Assembly: GCA_945883625.1 (NCBI GenBank)
Contig: CAMCXW010000012.1
Coordinates: forward strand, 1-52,299
Direction of reading: 5' to 3'
Origin: Spirosoma fluviale
GTDB lineage: Bacteria; Bacteroidota; Bacteroidia; Cytophagales; Spirosomataceae
DNA: 52,299 nucleotides
Part shown: in pieces, positions 1-7,879 of the stretch
How the letters are laid out: each line of letters begins with the position of its first letter
How positions within the stretch are numbered: the stretch's first letter is position 1
Notes under the pieces: model-generated
The model's input: only the letters and a program-made list of their open reading frames with translations
What the model was told of the DNA's origin: nothing
Databases searched by the model: none
Made by a program: the position numbers and the translations under genes

Positions 1-1
1 T

Positions 2-565
2 GCAAGTAATACTATCCAACTTGGAAACACTTCAGTTACAAACGTGAAAACCAGTGGAACCATCACAGCAGGTAGCGTAACTTACCCAAGCGCGCATGGA
101 ACTGCTAATCAAGTATTGAGCACCACAGGTAGTGGAACACTTACATGGATTACACCTTCAACGGGTGGTGGAGGTGGGAGTGGCACGTACACAACAGGAC
201 TTAATGCAAGTTTAGGTGGCTATGTATTTTTTATAACTCCTGACGGCAAACATGGTTTAGTAGCTGCAGGACAAGATCAAGGTTCAGGTTCTTGGTATGC
301 TGGTAATCAAGACAAGATTTCTAATCCTTCAAATCATGATGCCAACGGTAAAAATTTCACCGATTGGAGAATGCCTTCGAGATATGAACTGAATCTTATG
401 TTCTTAGATAGGAATAATATTGGTTTACTAGGCGGTTCGGCAATCTATTGGAGTTCAACAGAGAATGACAGTGGTGGCCAGTTTGGACAGGGTTTGTTAT
501 ATCCTTCGTTTGCTATAAATAAAGCCAATCCAGGGTATTATTTTCGCGCCATTAGATCCTTTTAG
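2..565 (+). CDS. C-terminal end of a repeat-rich surface protein (5' end outside window)
   Basis: The reading frame is open from the window edge, so only the last 187 codons are seen. The first part is low-complexity Ser/Thr/Gly/Asn sequence of the type used in tandem adhesin or tail-fibre modules (NTSVTNVKTSGTITAG, then GTANQVLSTTGSGTLTW and a poly-Gly linker). The last ~120 residues form a compact domain with the signature WRMPSRYELNLM, YWSSTE and a terminal FRAIRSF. This resembles the DUF1566/Lcl C-terminal domain (and FISUMP-like domains) found at the ends of Bacteroidota surface proteins. A GTG at 44 could be read as a start, but the upstream codons continue the same repeat style, so the gene almost certainly begins outside the window. 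Function beyond 'exported surface protein' is not known. Confidence 0.75.
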   Translation, partial: ASNTIQLGNTSVTNVKTSGTITAGSVTYPSAHGTANQVLSTTGSGTLTWITPSTGGGGGSGTYTTGLNASLGGYVFFITPDGKHGLVAAGQDQGSGSWYAGNQDKISNPSNHDANGKNFTDWRMPSRYELNLMFLDRNNIGLLGGSAIYWSSTENDSGGQFGQGLLYPSFAINKANPGYYFRAIRSF

Positions 566-788
566 CCATCTTAGTGCAAAATATTGTTAAATCAATAATC
601 CTAGAAATTGGGCATCTATGGTAAAATAGATAATTAGGCATGTTGTAAATGATACGCGAGGATGTACGTTATTCAAATTAATTGGTCTTTTCCTTGTAAT
701 TCTTTTCAACAGAGTTGTTTTAATTTAAACAAAACAACACTTCATTAGAATGCCCCACTCTTGCTACCACTCCTGCTACCACCCCCAT
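566..788. other. Intergenic region, no gene recognised
   Basis: This AT-rich gap between the surface-protein stop and the tRNA-Glu terminator has no supported reading frame. A small inverted repeat (ATCTAT / ATAGAT, 614-631) is the only structure I see, and it lacks a T-tract. Confidence 0.4.
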
Positions 789-822
789 AAAATAAAAGAA
801 ACCACTCGCCCTGAGTGGTTTC
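789..822 (-). terminator. Intrinsic terminator of tRNA-Glu
   Basis: Read on the minus strand, GAAACCACTC, a 5-nt loop and GAGTGGTTTC form a perfect stem, followed by TTTATTTTA. The stem starts directly at the 3' CCA end of the tRNA, so termination and 3' processing must be closely linked. Confidence 0.75.
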
Positions 823-897
823 TGGTAGTCCGTACGGGAATCGAACCCGTGTTTCATCCGTGAAAGGGACGTGTCCTAACCCCTAGACGAACGGACC
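823..897 (-). tRNA. tRNA-Glu (anticodon TTC)
   Basis: On the minus strand the sequence folds as a full cloverleaf. The acceptor GGTCCGT pairs with ACGGACT, with a G-U first pair. The D arm is GTCTAGGGGTTAGGAC, the anticodon loop CTTTCAC gives anticodon TTC, and the T arm is CGGGT-TCGATTC-CCGT(A). The discriminator is A and the 3' CCA is encoded (TGG at 823-825 on the plus strand). It is a single gene with its own promoter (917-924) and terminator, so it is not part of a tRNA cluster here. Confidence 0.95.
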
Positions 898-916
898 ATT
901 ATTTATTTTGGTGGCA

Positions 917-924
917 CAAAGGTA
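917..924 (-). promoter_or_regulatory. Bacteroidota -7 promoter element for tRNA-Glu
   Basis: Exact TACCTTTG on the minus strand, about 20 nt upstream of the tRNA 5' end. It matches the TAnnTTTG consensus used by the Bacteroidota primary sigma factor. Confidence 0.65.
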
Positions 925-1024
925 GAATTTTCCCTTTTAAATCCAAACACCTCGTTCATAAATAGCTTATTTTTTTCTGATTAATTTTCGCTATTTTAGC
1001 CTAATCATTGAAACTGAACCCCTT

Positions 1025-2923
1025 ATGGCCAACGTAAAACCCTATTCCCGCTTGACCAATTTTGATGTTGACCTTTACTTACATGGCAAGCACACACGGC
1101 TTTACGAAAAACTAGGTGCCTTCGAAATCGAACACGAAGGAGAAATAGGTACATTCTTCGCCGTTTGGGCACCCAATGCCGAATCCGTTCAGGTGATAGG
1201 CAATTTTAATTTTTGGGATAAATTTTCTCACCCACTCATGAAACGCTGGGATGCCTCCGGTATTTGGGAAGGCTTTATTCCCGGCATACGCAACGGAGAA
1301 ACCTATAAATACGGCATCCAAGCACGCTCCGGTGAATACCTCGAGAAATTAGATCCCATGGGTCTCTACTGCGAAACACCACCCAAAACCGCCTCCATCG
1401 TTTGGTCCACCTTCAAGGAATGGAAAGACTCCCCTTGGATGCAAACACGTAACACAAAAAACGCGCTGAACGCCCCCATGTCCATCTACGAGGTGCACCT
1501 CGGATCATGGCAAAAAACGCTAGATAATGAGTTTTTGAGCTATGCCGACTTCGCCACTAAACTGGTCAACTATGTCAAAGAAATGAATTTCACGCATGTG
1601 GAATTTATGCCCGTGATGGAATACCCCTACGATCCGTCATGGGGATACCAAATTACCGGATATTTTGCGCCAACCTCACGTTTTGGAGATCCACAAGGGT
1701 TCATGCAACTCGTTGACGCATTCCACCAAGCCGGAATCGGAGTCATCTTAGACTGGGTTCCCTCCCACTTTCCCGGTGACGCACACGGCCTTAAAGATTT
1801 CGATGGCACTCCCATCTACGAACATCCCGATCCCAAAAAAGGCTACCACCCCGACTGGAAATCTTATATCTTCGATTACGGCCGGACCGAAGTACGCAGC
1901 TTCCTACTATCAAACGCAGCTTTTTGGCTCGACCGCTACCACATCGATGGCCTACGCGTAGATGCCGTAGCCTCCATGCTTTACCTCGACTATTCACGCA
2001 ACGACGGCGAATGGGAACCCAATGAATTTGGCGGAAACCAAAACCTCGATACCATCTCGTTCTTGCAAGACCTCAACGTACACATGTACGGTGAATTCCC
2101 CGATATTCAAATCATTGCCGAAGAATCTACCTCCTTTAACGGTGTCACCAAACCAGTCTTCATGGGCGGACTAGGTTTTGGCCAAAAATGGATGATGGGC
2201 TGGATGAACGACACCCTACGCTTCTTCCAAAAAGATCCGATTCACCGCCAACATCACCTGAATGACCTGACGTTCTCGTTGATCTACGCCTTTACCGAAA
2301 ATTTCTGCCTGCCCCTCTCCCACGACGAGGTCGTGTACGGCAAGCAATCACTATTGAATAAAATGCCTGGAGATGAATGGCAGCAATTTGCCAACCTGCG
2401 TCTCTTGTTCTCCGAACAATTCACCCATCCGGGAACTAAATTGATCTTTCAAGGAGGGGAATTTGGCCAGCGCGAAGAGTGGAATCACAGCGTGAGTTTA
2501 GACTGGCATTTAACGGAATATGCACCGCATAAGGGCATTCAAGAGACCATGAAGGCGCTCAATGCATTATACCGCGATGAGCCTGCGTTACACGTGAAGC
2601 AATTCTCACACGAAACTTTTGAGTGGCTGGAGTCCAACGACCAAGGCAATTCCGTCATCAGTTTTGTCCGTAAAGGCGAAACTGCCAAACAACAATTAAT
2701 CGTCATTCTCAACCTCACTCCCGCTCCACGCGAAGATTACCGCATCGGTGTTCCCCTACCTGGGGTTTGGAAAGTGGTGTTTAATTCAGATAAAGGCCTA
2801 TTTGGTGGGTCCGACTACCCTACGAAAGGCGCCGTGATGACCGAAGAGTACGGTTGGCACGGAAAAGCATTCTCCATCGCCATCAACCTTCCTCCCCTTT
2901 CTTGCCTCATCTTGAAAGCCTAA
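1025..2923 (+). CDS. glgB: 1,4-alpha-glucan (glycogen) branching enzyme
   Basis: GlgB transfers alpha-1,4 glucan segments to form alpha-1,6 branches in cytoplasmic glycogen. The 632-residue product has an N-terminal CBM48 domain (GTFFAVWAPNAESVQVIGNF, about 42-61), a GH13 catalytic barrel and a C-terminal beta domain. Visible GH13 residues are region I D243 to H248 (DWVPSH), the nucleophile D313 in GLRVDAVAS, the acid/base E366 in IIAEES, and the transition-state D434 in LSHDEVV. Length and motif order fit branching enzyme better than debranching enzyme. The gene stands alone: no glgA, glgC or glgP is adjacent. The start ATG is preceded by an A-rich stretch with a possible promoter TAATTTTC at 982-989. 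Confidence 0.95.
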   Translation: MANVKPYSRLTNFDVDLYLHGKHTRLYEKLGAFEIEHEGEIGTFFAVWAPNAESVQVIGNFNFWDKFSHPLMKRWDASGIWEGFIPGIRNGETYKYGIQARSGEYLEKLDPMGLYCETPPKTASIVWSTFKEWKDSPWMQTRNTKNALNAPMSIYEVHLGSWQKTLDNEFLSYADFATKLVNYVKEMNFTHVEFMPVMEYPYDPSWGYQITGYFAPTSRFGDPQGFMQLVDAFHQAGIGVILDWVPSHFPGDAHGLKDFDGTPIYEHPDPKKGYHPDWKSYIFDYGRTEVRSFLLSNAAFWLDRYHIDGLRVDAVASMLYLDYSRNDGEWEPNEFGGNQNLDTISFLQDLNVHMYGEFPDIQIIAEESTSFNGVTKPVFMGGLGFGQKWMMGWMNDTLRFFQKDPIHRQHHLNDLTFSLIYAFTENFCLPLSHDEVVYGKQSLLNKMPGDEWQQFANLRLLFSEQFTHPGTKLIFQGGEFGQREEWNHSVSLDWHLTEYAPHKGIQETMKALNALYRDEPALHVKQFSHETFEWLESNDQGNSVISFVRKGETAKQQLIVILNLTPAPREDYRIGVPLPGVWKVVFNSDKGLFGGSDYPTKGAVMTEEYGWHGKAFSIAINLPPLSCLILKA

Positions 2924-2931
2924 AACGAACT

Positions 2932-2984
2932 AGGCGGAAACAATAAAGACTCAGAAAAATTCCGAGCCTTTATTCAATCCGCCT
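2932..2984. terminator. Long imperfect stem-loop downstream of glgB
   Basis: The outer arms AGGCGGA/TCCGCCT enclose AATAAAG/CTTTATT and CTC/GAG, with small internal loops. It begins 8 bp after the glgB stop. There is no strong T-tract on either side, so this is a 3'-end hairpin rather than a textbook terminator. Two further small hairpins (AGCGCT-tta-AGCGCT at 3005-3019; TATTTCAA-ttt-TTGAAATA at 3055-3073) lie between here and the convergent DUF2721 gene. Confidence 0.5.
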
Positions 2985-3103
2985 AAGTAGTATCTATATG
3001 ATTTAGCGCTTTAAGCGCTGATTCAAATCAAAATTGTACACAAAAATACTACTATATTTCAATTTTTGAAATAATACCGGGAAAATTTATACTATTCGAA
3101 TAA

Positions 3104-3511
3104 TTAATGTTTTTTGGCCAAGATATCTTCCATGTCGGAAAGCTCCACTTCCAGCGCCTTCGTAGATATCGTAATTTCCCATGCACTGAGCATGAGCGCG
3201 GTACACATGCCCACTAAAGCTGTCCCAAAGAACCAATGAGAAACCAATTGCATTTCAAAAAAGATAAAAAACATACAAACCACGCTCAGAATTAAACTAA
3301 TAATGGCAATGATCTGCATATTCTGAATCAATTTCATGCGAAGACGTAAATTTTGAATTTGCTTTAAAATAGACTCATCTGGGTTTTGTTGGAACTTTTC
3401 ATGCAAACCACGAATCAACGAGGCCATCGACATAAAACGATTCGTAAATGCAATCATCAATAACGAAACCGTTGAAAACAATAATGCCGGGGTACCGATT
3501 CCTAATTCCAT
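3104..3511 (-). CDS. DUF2721 family membrane protein
   Basis: This 135-residue protein has three predicted membrane segments, at about 5-22 (PALLFSTVSLLMIAFTNR), 45-65 (MQIIAIISLILSVVCMFFIF) and 74-92 (FFGTALVGMCTALMLSAWEI), with a charged linker rich in Arg/Lys between the first two. The pattern (N-terminal TPALLFS, then the RLRMKLIQN linker) fits DUF2721, whose biochemical role is unknown. It starts 1 nt after the pyrF stop codon, so it is almost certainly co-transcribed with pyrF; no functional tie to pyrimidine synthesis is implied. Confidence 0.75.
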   Translation of the reverse strand: MELGIGTPALLFSTVSLLMIAFTNRFMSMASLIRGLHEKFQQNPDESILKQIQNLRLRMKLIQNMQIIAIISLILSVVCMFFIFFEMQLVSHWFFGTALVGMCTALMLSAWEITISTKALEVELSDMEDILAKKH

Positions 3512-3512
3512 T

Positions 3513-4340
3513 TTATTTGATATAATATGCGTCTAAATGCATCGCCATTTCTTCCTGTAGTTTCTGGGCTTCCCGCTTCGCATCTACGGCTGGATTGTCA
3601 CCCGCATAAATAATGCCGCGGGAAGAATTGACTAATAAGCCCACACGCGAATTCATGGCATATTTAGCCACATCTTCCAAACTCCCCCCCTGTGCACCCA
3701 CACCTGGAACTAAAAAGAAATTATCAGGTGCTATTTCACGAACTTTTAGTAAGAAATCTGAGCGCGTTGCCCCTATCACAAACATTAATTCCTCCGGAGA
3801 AGCCCACGTCTGTGCCAAGCGCATCACGCGCTCATACATGGGAATGTAATCCTCTGACTTCGTCATTTGGAAATCATGACTACCCGGATTCGACGTTAAG
3901 GCTAATAAAATAACCCATTTTTCCTCGAAACGAAGAAAAGGCTCCACCGAATCATGTCCCATGTAGGGAGCAACGGTAATCGAATCAAAATTCAAGCCAC
4001 TCAATGCAGGATCGAAAAACGTTTGCGCATACATGTAAGCCGTATTACCAATGTCCCCACGCTTTGCATCTGCAATCGTAAAGACATCTTTCGGCATATA
4101 TTCCATTGTTTTCTGTAAACTTTCCCAACCCTTCGGTCCCAAGGCCTCATAAAAAGCGATGTTGGGCTTATAGGCCACCGCATAATCAGCCGTTGCATCA
4201 ATGACCGCCTGATTGAAGGCAAACACAGGATCTGACTCTTGCTTAAATTTGGAAGGAATTAACCGTGGATCCGTATCTAAACCCACACACAAAAAAGATC
4301 GCTTGCGTTCTATCTGATTGACTAATTCTTGTGAATTCAT
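3513..4340 (-). CDS. pyrF: Orotidine 5'-phosphate decarboxylase (type 2)
   Basis: PyrF decarboxylates OMP to UMP, the last step of de novo UMP synthesis. The 275-residue product has the type 2 layout: FLCVGLDTDP near the N-terminus (about 16-25), KPN at 58-60, and the catalytic cluster DAKRGDIGNTA (D91, K93, D96). The phosphate-binding region near VPGVGAQGG and NSSRGI is also visible. It is the first gene of a pair with the DUF2721 gene. Its promoter faces and overlaps that of rfbC. The other pyrimidine genes seen here (pyrR-pyrB) lie 1 kb away on the opposite strand. Confidence 0.95.
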   Translation of the reverse strand: MNSQELVNQIERKRSFLCVGLDTDPRLIPSKFKQESDPVFAFNQAVIDATADYAVAYKPNIAFYEALGPKGWESLQKTMEYMPKDVFTIADAKRGDIGNTAYMYAQTFFDPALSGLNFDSITVAPYMGHDSVEPFLRFEEKWVILLALTSNPGSHDFQMTKSEDYIPMYERVMRLAQTWASPEELMFVIGATRSDFLLKVREIAPDNFFLVPGVGAQGGSLEDVAKYAMNSRVGLLVNSSRGIIYAGDNPAVDAKREAQKLQEEMAMHLDAYYIK

Positions 4341-4383
4341 ACGGAATTGGGAAATAGAAATTGGTTTACTGCGTAAATATCAA

Positions 4384-4402
4384 TAATTTTGGCACAAATT
4401 AA
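4384..4402. promoter_or_regulatory. Overlapping divergent promoters of pyrF and rfbC
   Basis: A plus-strand TAATTTTG (4384-4391) for rfbC and a minus-strand TTAATTTG/TAATTTG (4395-4402) for pyrF are separated by only 3 nt. The whole is nearly palindromic (TAATTTTGGCACAAATTAA). Expected start sites are near 4397 (+) and 4389 (-), so the two polymerase footprints must exclude each other. Confidence 0.55.
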
Positions 4403-4444
4403 GGGCTTTCCTTGCCATTATCAAACTTAAGGAATTTTAATTCT

Positions 4445-4987
4445 ATGCAATTTATCAACCACCCATTCGCAGGCGTCATTGAATGTATTCCGACCAAATT
4501 TCACGATGATCGCGGCTTTTTTTACGAGTCATATAATCAAAAGCGTTTTGCCGCAAACGGCATTCCAGAAAATTTTGTTCAGGATAATTTCTCATTTTCA
4601 ACGCCGGGTGTTTTGCGTGGACTACATTTTCAAAAAGATCCCCATGCGCAAGGAAAATTAGTGCGCTGCATGACCGGAAAAGTCAAAGATGTTATTGTGG
4701 ACCTACGCAAAAGCTCACCCACCTACGGACAGCACGCTTCCTTCATTCTAGACGCAGATCAAGGTAATATGCTCTATGTCCCCGTTGGCTTTGCACACGG
4801 ATTCGTAGCCTTAGAAGAAACGATTTTTGTCTATAAGTGTACCGCATTTTGGAATAAAGAAGCGGAATCCGGCTTGCGCTGGAATGACCCAAGCTTACAA
4901 ATTTCATGGGGAATCGATCACCCCATCGTTGCAGAAAAAGACCAAATCTTACCCCTATTTGACCCAAACGAAGTGATATTTAATTAA
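4445..4987 (+). CDS. rfbC: dTDP-4-dehydrorhamnose 3,5-epimerase
   Basis: RfbC catalyses the double epimerisation of dTDP-4-keto-6-deoxyglucose in the dTDP-rhamnose pathway for surface polysaccharide. With the ATG at 4445 the protein has 180 residues, the usual family length. A TTG at 4412 would add 11 residues but has no family support, while AAGGAA sits 10 bp before the ATG. The cupin signature is clear: FHDDRGFF (about 19-26), the catalytic His in VLRGLHFQ (H61), YVPVGFAHGF (111-120), and the conserved Tyr in FVYKCTAFWN (Y130). No rfbA, rfbB or rfbD is adjacent, so the rest of the pathway is elsewhere. Confidence 0.93.
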   Translation: MQFINHPFAGVIECIPTKFHDDRGFFYESYNQKRFAANGIPENFVQDNFSFSTPGVLRGLHFQKDPHAQGKLVRCMTGKVKDVIVDLRKSSPTYGQHASFILDADQGNMLYVPVGFAHGFVALEETIFVYKCTAFWNKEAESGLRWNDPSLQISWGIDHPIVAEKDQILPLFDPNEVIFN

Positions 4988-4993
4988 TTTTCA

Positions 4994-5001
4994 TACCTTT
5001 G
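4994..5001 (+). promoter_or_regulatory. -7 promoter element directly before pyrR
   Basis: Exact TACCTTTG ends 5 nt before the ATG at 5007, so transcription should start at or within a base or two of the start codon. The GTG at 5001 overlaps this element, which argues against it as the translation start. Confidence 0.6.
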
Positions 5002-5006
5002 TGCCA

Positions 5007-5543
5007 ATGACTCGCAAGCTGATTTTATCAAGCCCATTATTGGAGATAACCATATCCAGGTTATGCCAAGAGCTCATTGAGAATCAAATCAAAGATGTTG
5101 AAACCGTTATTTTAGGTCTACAACCACGCGGAATCTATTTCGCAGAACGCATCGCTGCTGAACTTGGAAAGCAATTAAATATACCGCATAACGTGGGTAG
5201 ACTAGACGCAACCTTCTACCGCGACGACTACCGTAGACGCGATACCATCGCCCCTAATTCAACGGACATTTCCTTCTTGATTGAAAATAAACGCGTCATT
5301 TTAGTGGATGACGTACTGGCGACTGGCCGTATGGTTCGTGCGGCACTCGATGCGATGAATTCATTCGGTAGACCCGCAAAAGTTGAACTTTGCGTACTAA
5401 TTGACCGTATTTACAACCGAGACCTGCCCATTAATGCAGACTATGTAGGGAAAGCGGTGAACACACTGCCTACGGAAAAAGTACTTGTGGAATGGCAAGA
5501 ACAAGGCCATGAAGCAGATAAAATTTGGTTAATCACCCAATAA
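5007..5543 (+). CDS. pyrR: PyrR-type phosphoribosyltransferase (pyrimidine regulator / uracil phosphoribosyltransferase)
   Basis: The type I phosphoribosyltransferase fold is shown by the PRPP-binding loop RVILVDDVLATGRMVRAALD (about 96-115) and by the N-terminal ILGLQPRGIYFAERIA (35-50). The 178-residue length and the sequence place it with PyrR, which makes UMP from uracil and in Firmicutes binds pyr mRNA. It lies 4 bp upstream of pyrB, the classic pyr-operon position. Whether it regulates RNA in this phylum is not known; the very short leader predicted here leaves no room for an attenuator before its own gene. The ATG at 5007 is preferred over a GTG at 5001 inside the promoter. Confidence 0.88.
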   Translation: MTRKLILSSPLLEITISRLCQELIENQIKDVETVILGLQPRGIYFAERIAAELGKQLNIPHNVGRLDATFYRDDYRRRDTIAPNSTDISFLIENKRVILVDDVLATGRMVRAALDAMNSFGRPAKVELCVLIDRIYNRDLPINADYVGKAVNTLPTEKVLVEWQEQGHEADKIWLITQ

Positions 5544-5547
5544 AAAT

Positions 5548-6465
5548 ATGTTGAAATCGCCACACTTGTTAGGGATCAAAGATTTAGACGAAGCGTCTAT
5601 CCACTTAATCGTTAAAACGGCCAAAGAATTTAAAGAGGTTCTCAACCGACCGATTAAAAAAGTTCCTTCCCTACGTGACGTCACCATTGCCAATGTATTT
5701 TTTGAAAACTCAACCCGTACCAGACTCTCCTTCGAATTAGCCGAAAAACGTCTCTCAGCAGATACCATTAATTTCTCAGCCTCTGGAAGCTCTGTTAAAA
5801 AAGGAGAAACGTTACTTGATACGGTCAACAACATTCTAGCCATGAAGGTCGACATGATCGTTATGCGCCATGCAAGTCCAGGTGCTCCGCATTATTTGGC
5901 CAAACATATCAAAGCCAATATTATCAATGCGGGCGACGGAACCCACGAACATCCCACGCAAGCCTTATTGGACACCTATTCACTTCGCGAAAAATTAGGT
6001 GACCTAAACGGCAAAAACATAGCGATTATCGGTGACATCTTGCACTCCAGAGTAGCCCTTTCGAATATCTACGCACTGAAGAAACAAGGTGCGAATGTCC
6101 GCCTGTGCGGTCCGAGCACGCTGATTCCCAAGCATATTCAATCCCTAGGAGTTGAAGTGTCTCATGATGTGAATAGTACGTTACAATGGTGCGATGCTGC
6201 GAATGTACTGCGGATACAGTTGGAGCGCCAACAAATCAAATACTTTCCAAGTCTTCGTGAATATTCCCAATTCTTTGGAATCACTCGCCAAATGTTGGAA
6301 GAACTCCCCAAAGAAATTGTCTTAATGCACCCAGGCCCGATCAATCGCGGGGTAGAGTTAAGTTCAGATGCGGCAGATTCTCCACACTCAATCATCCTAG
6401 ATCAGGTAGAAAATGGAGTGGCCGTGCGTATGGCAGTTCTTTATCTACTCGCTTCGCGCGCTTAA
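5548..6465 (+). CDS. pyrB: Aspartate carbamoyltransferase catalytic subunit
   Basis: PyrB condenses carbamoyl phosphate with aspartate, the committed step of pyrimidine synthesis. The 305-residue chain has the carbamoyl-phosphate loop ENSTRTRLSFE (about 53-63), the mobile loop SSVKKGET (81-88), and HPTQALLDTYSLRE (135-148). The C-terminal domain has the conserved HPGPINRG. It follows pyrR by 4 bp and no pyrI regulatory subunit follows, which fits a PyrR-type, unregulated ATCase. Confidence 0.95.
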   Translation: MLKSPHLLGIKDLDEASIHLIVKTAKEFKEVLNRPIKKVPSLRDVTIANVFFENSTRTRLSFELAEKRLSADTINFSASGSSVKKGETLLDTVNNILAMKVDMIVMRHASPGAPHYLAKHIKANIINAGDGTHEHPTQALLDTYSLREKLGDLNGKNIAIIGDILHSRVALSNIYALKKQGANVRLCGPSTLIPKHIQSLGVEVSHDVNSTLQWCDAANVLRIQLERQQIKYFPSLREYSQFFGITRQMLEELPKEIVLMHPGPINRGVELSSDAADSPHSIILDQVENGVAVRMAVLYLLASRA

Positions 6466-6610
6466 AATTCAGTTTACGTACTAAACAAAGGCCTACTAAA
6501 CCGGGATTTTTACCCCAAAGCTGTTATCAACACGACCTGGTGTTAGGATAATAAGTTCGTTGACATATTGCATCATGCAAGAAAAATGAGCGATTGGCCA
6601 TAATTTTAAT
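6466..6610. other. pyrB to M16-peptidase intergenic region
   Basis: There is no coding signal. Two small inverted repeats are visible: AACAC/GTGTT around 6528-6543 and the near-perfect palindrome TTGCATCATGCAA at 6568-6580. The second lies just upstream of the next promoter and could be a protein-binding site; I know of no match. Confidence 0.35.
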
Positions 6611-6618
6611 TAATTTTG
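6611..6618 (+). promoter_or_regulatory. -7 promoter element for the M16 peptidase-hemW pair
   Basis: Exact TAATTTTG, 26 nt upstream of the ATG at 6645. It lies inside the longer TTG-initiated reading frame (from 6594), which supports the ATG as the true start. Confidence 0.6.
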
Positions 6619-6644
6619 AAATCTTTTGCGGTTTAAAGCTCTTT

Positions 6645-7874
6645 ATGAATTCAATTCAAATCCAAACATTGCCCAACGGTATTACGTTGGTACATCGCCA
6701 AGTCATGCATACCGAGATCTCGCATCTTGGGATTATGCTCGATATCGGCAGTCGAGATGAGGAGAAAAACGAGGAAGGGCTAGCGCATTTCTGGGAGCAT
6801 TTGGCATTCAAAGGCACAGAAAAGAAGAATAACATGCAAATTATCAACCGCTTAGAAATCATCGGCGGAGAGTTAAATGCCTATACCACGAAAGAGAAAA
6901 TCTGTTTTCATGCGTCCGTACTGAGCCCTTATTTTGAGCGGGCCTTGGAGTTAGTTACGGATATCACCTTTCATTCTATTTTTCCGGCGAAGGAATTGGA
7001 GAAGGAACGTAGCGTGATTTTGGAGGAGATGTCCATGTATTACGAAGCGCCCGAAGATGCCATTCAGGACGATTTCGATGAATTATTATTTCCAAATCAT
7101 TCCCTAGGGATCAATATTTTAGGAACGCAAGAGACGGTCAATTCCTTCAAGCAATCAGATTTAAATGCCTTTATTGCTAGGAATATGGATACCAGTCGGA
7201 TCGTTATTTCGTCCATCGGAAAGCATCCGCATGACAAAGTATTCAAATGGGCGGAGAAACATTTAGGTCAAATTCCGGCGCAGCGCAACCAAGTCAAGCG
7301 GGTGCAACCACCTGCGATGATCCCGCTGGAACGGATAACGAAACGCGGCTTGAATCAATCGCATGTGGCGCTGGGCCAACAGTCCTATGCGATTAAGCAT
7401 CCGGATCGATTGGCGTTTTTTATGTTGATTAATTTGTTGGGCGGGCCGTCCATGAATTCCTTATTGAACGTGTCCATTCGGGAGAAAAGGGGCTTAGTGT
7501 ATTCCATTGAGGCGAATTTCACGTCGTATGTAGATTCCGGATTTTGGGCAATATATTTTGGCACCGAGTCAAATCAAGTAGCCAAGTCGATTAAATTGAT
7601 TCATAAAGAATTCGAAAAATTGCAAGATCGCATCTTGAGTCCAGCGCAATTGCTAAAGATTAAATCCCAACTGAAAGGCCAAATGGCGATGGCCGAAGAA
7701 AGCAACCTCAATTTCATGTTGATGATGGCCAAAAGCCTCCTAGACCGCGAAAAAATTGAGACACTCGAAGAAATATTTGAGCAAATTGATTTGGTTACGG
7801 CGGATAAAATGCAGCAGATGGCTCGCGAGATGTTGAATCCGGCGGACCTAAGTGTATTGATTTTTGAACCTTAA
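6645..7874 (+). CDS. M16 family zinc metallopeptidase (processing-peptidase type)
   Basis: Single-unit M16B peptidase of 409 residues. The inverted zinc motif HXXEH is intact (HFWEH, about 48-52, followed by LAFKGTEKK), and the downstream Glu-rich helix (KERSVILEEMSMY) supplies the third zinc ligand. The second domain has the conserved RGLVYSIEA segment. There is no signal peptide, so it is probably cytoplasmic, unlike the large exported M16 protein at 28400. Homologues are often called zinc protease or PqqL-like; the substrate is unknown. hemW follows 5 bp downstream, suggesting one transcript. Confidence 0.88.
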   Translation: MNSIQIQTLPNGITLVHRQVMHTEISHLGIMLDIGSRDEEKNEEGLAHFWEHLAFKGTEKKNNMQIINRLEIIGGELNAYTTKEKICFHASVLSPYFERALELVTDITFHSIFPAKELEKERSVILEEMSMYYEAPEDAIQDDFDELLFPNHSLGINILGTQETVNSFKQSDLNAFIARNMDTSRIVISSIGKHPHDKVFKWAEKHLGQIPAQRNQVKRVQPPAMIPLERITKRGLNQSHVALGQQSYAIKHPDRLAFFMLINLLGGPSMNSLLNVSIREKRGLVYSIEANFTSYVDSGFWAIYFGTESNQVAKSIKLIHKEFEKLQDRILSPAQLLKIKSQLKGQMAMAEESNLNFMLMMAKSLLDREKIETLEEIFEQIDLVTADKMQQMAREMLNPADLSVLIFEP

Positions 7875-7879
7875 ACGCG

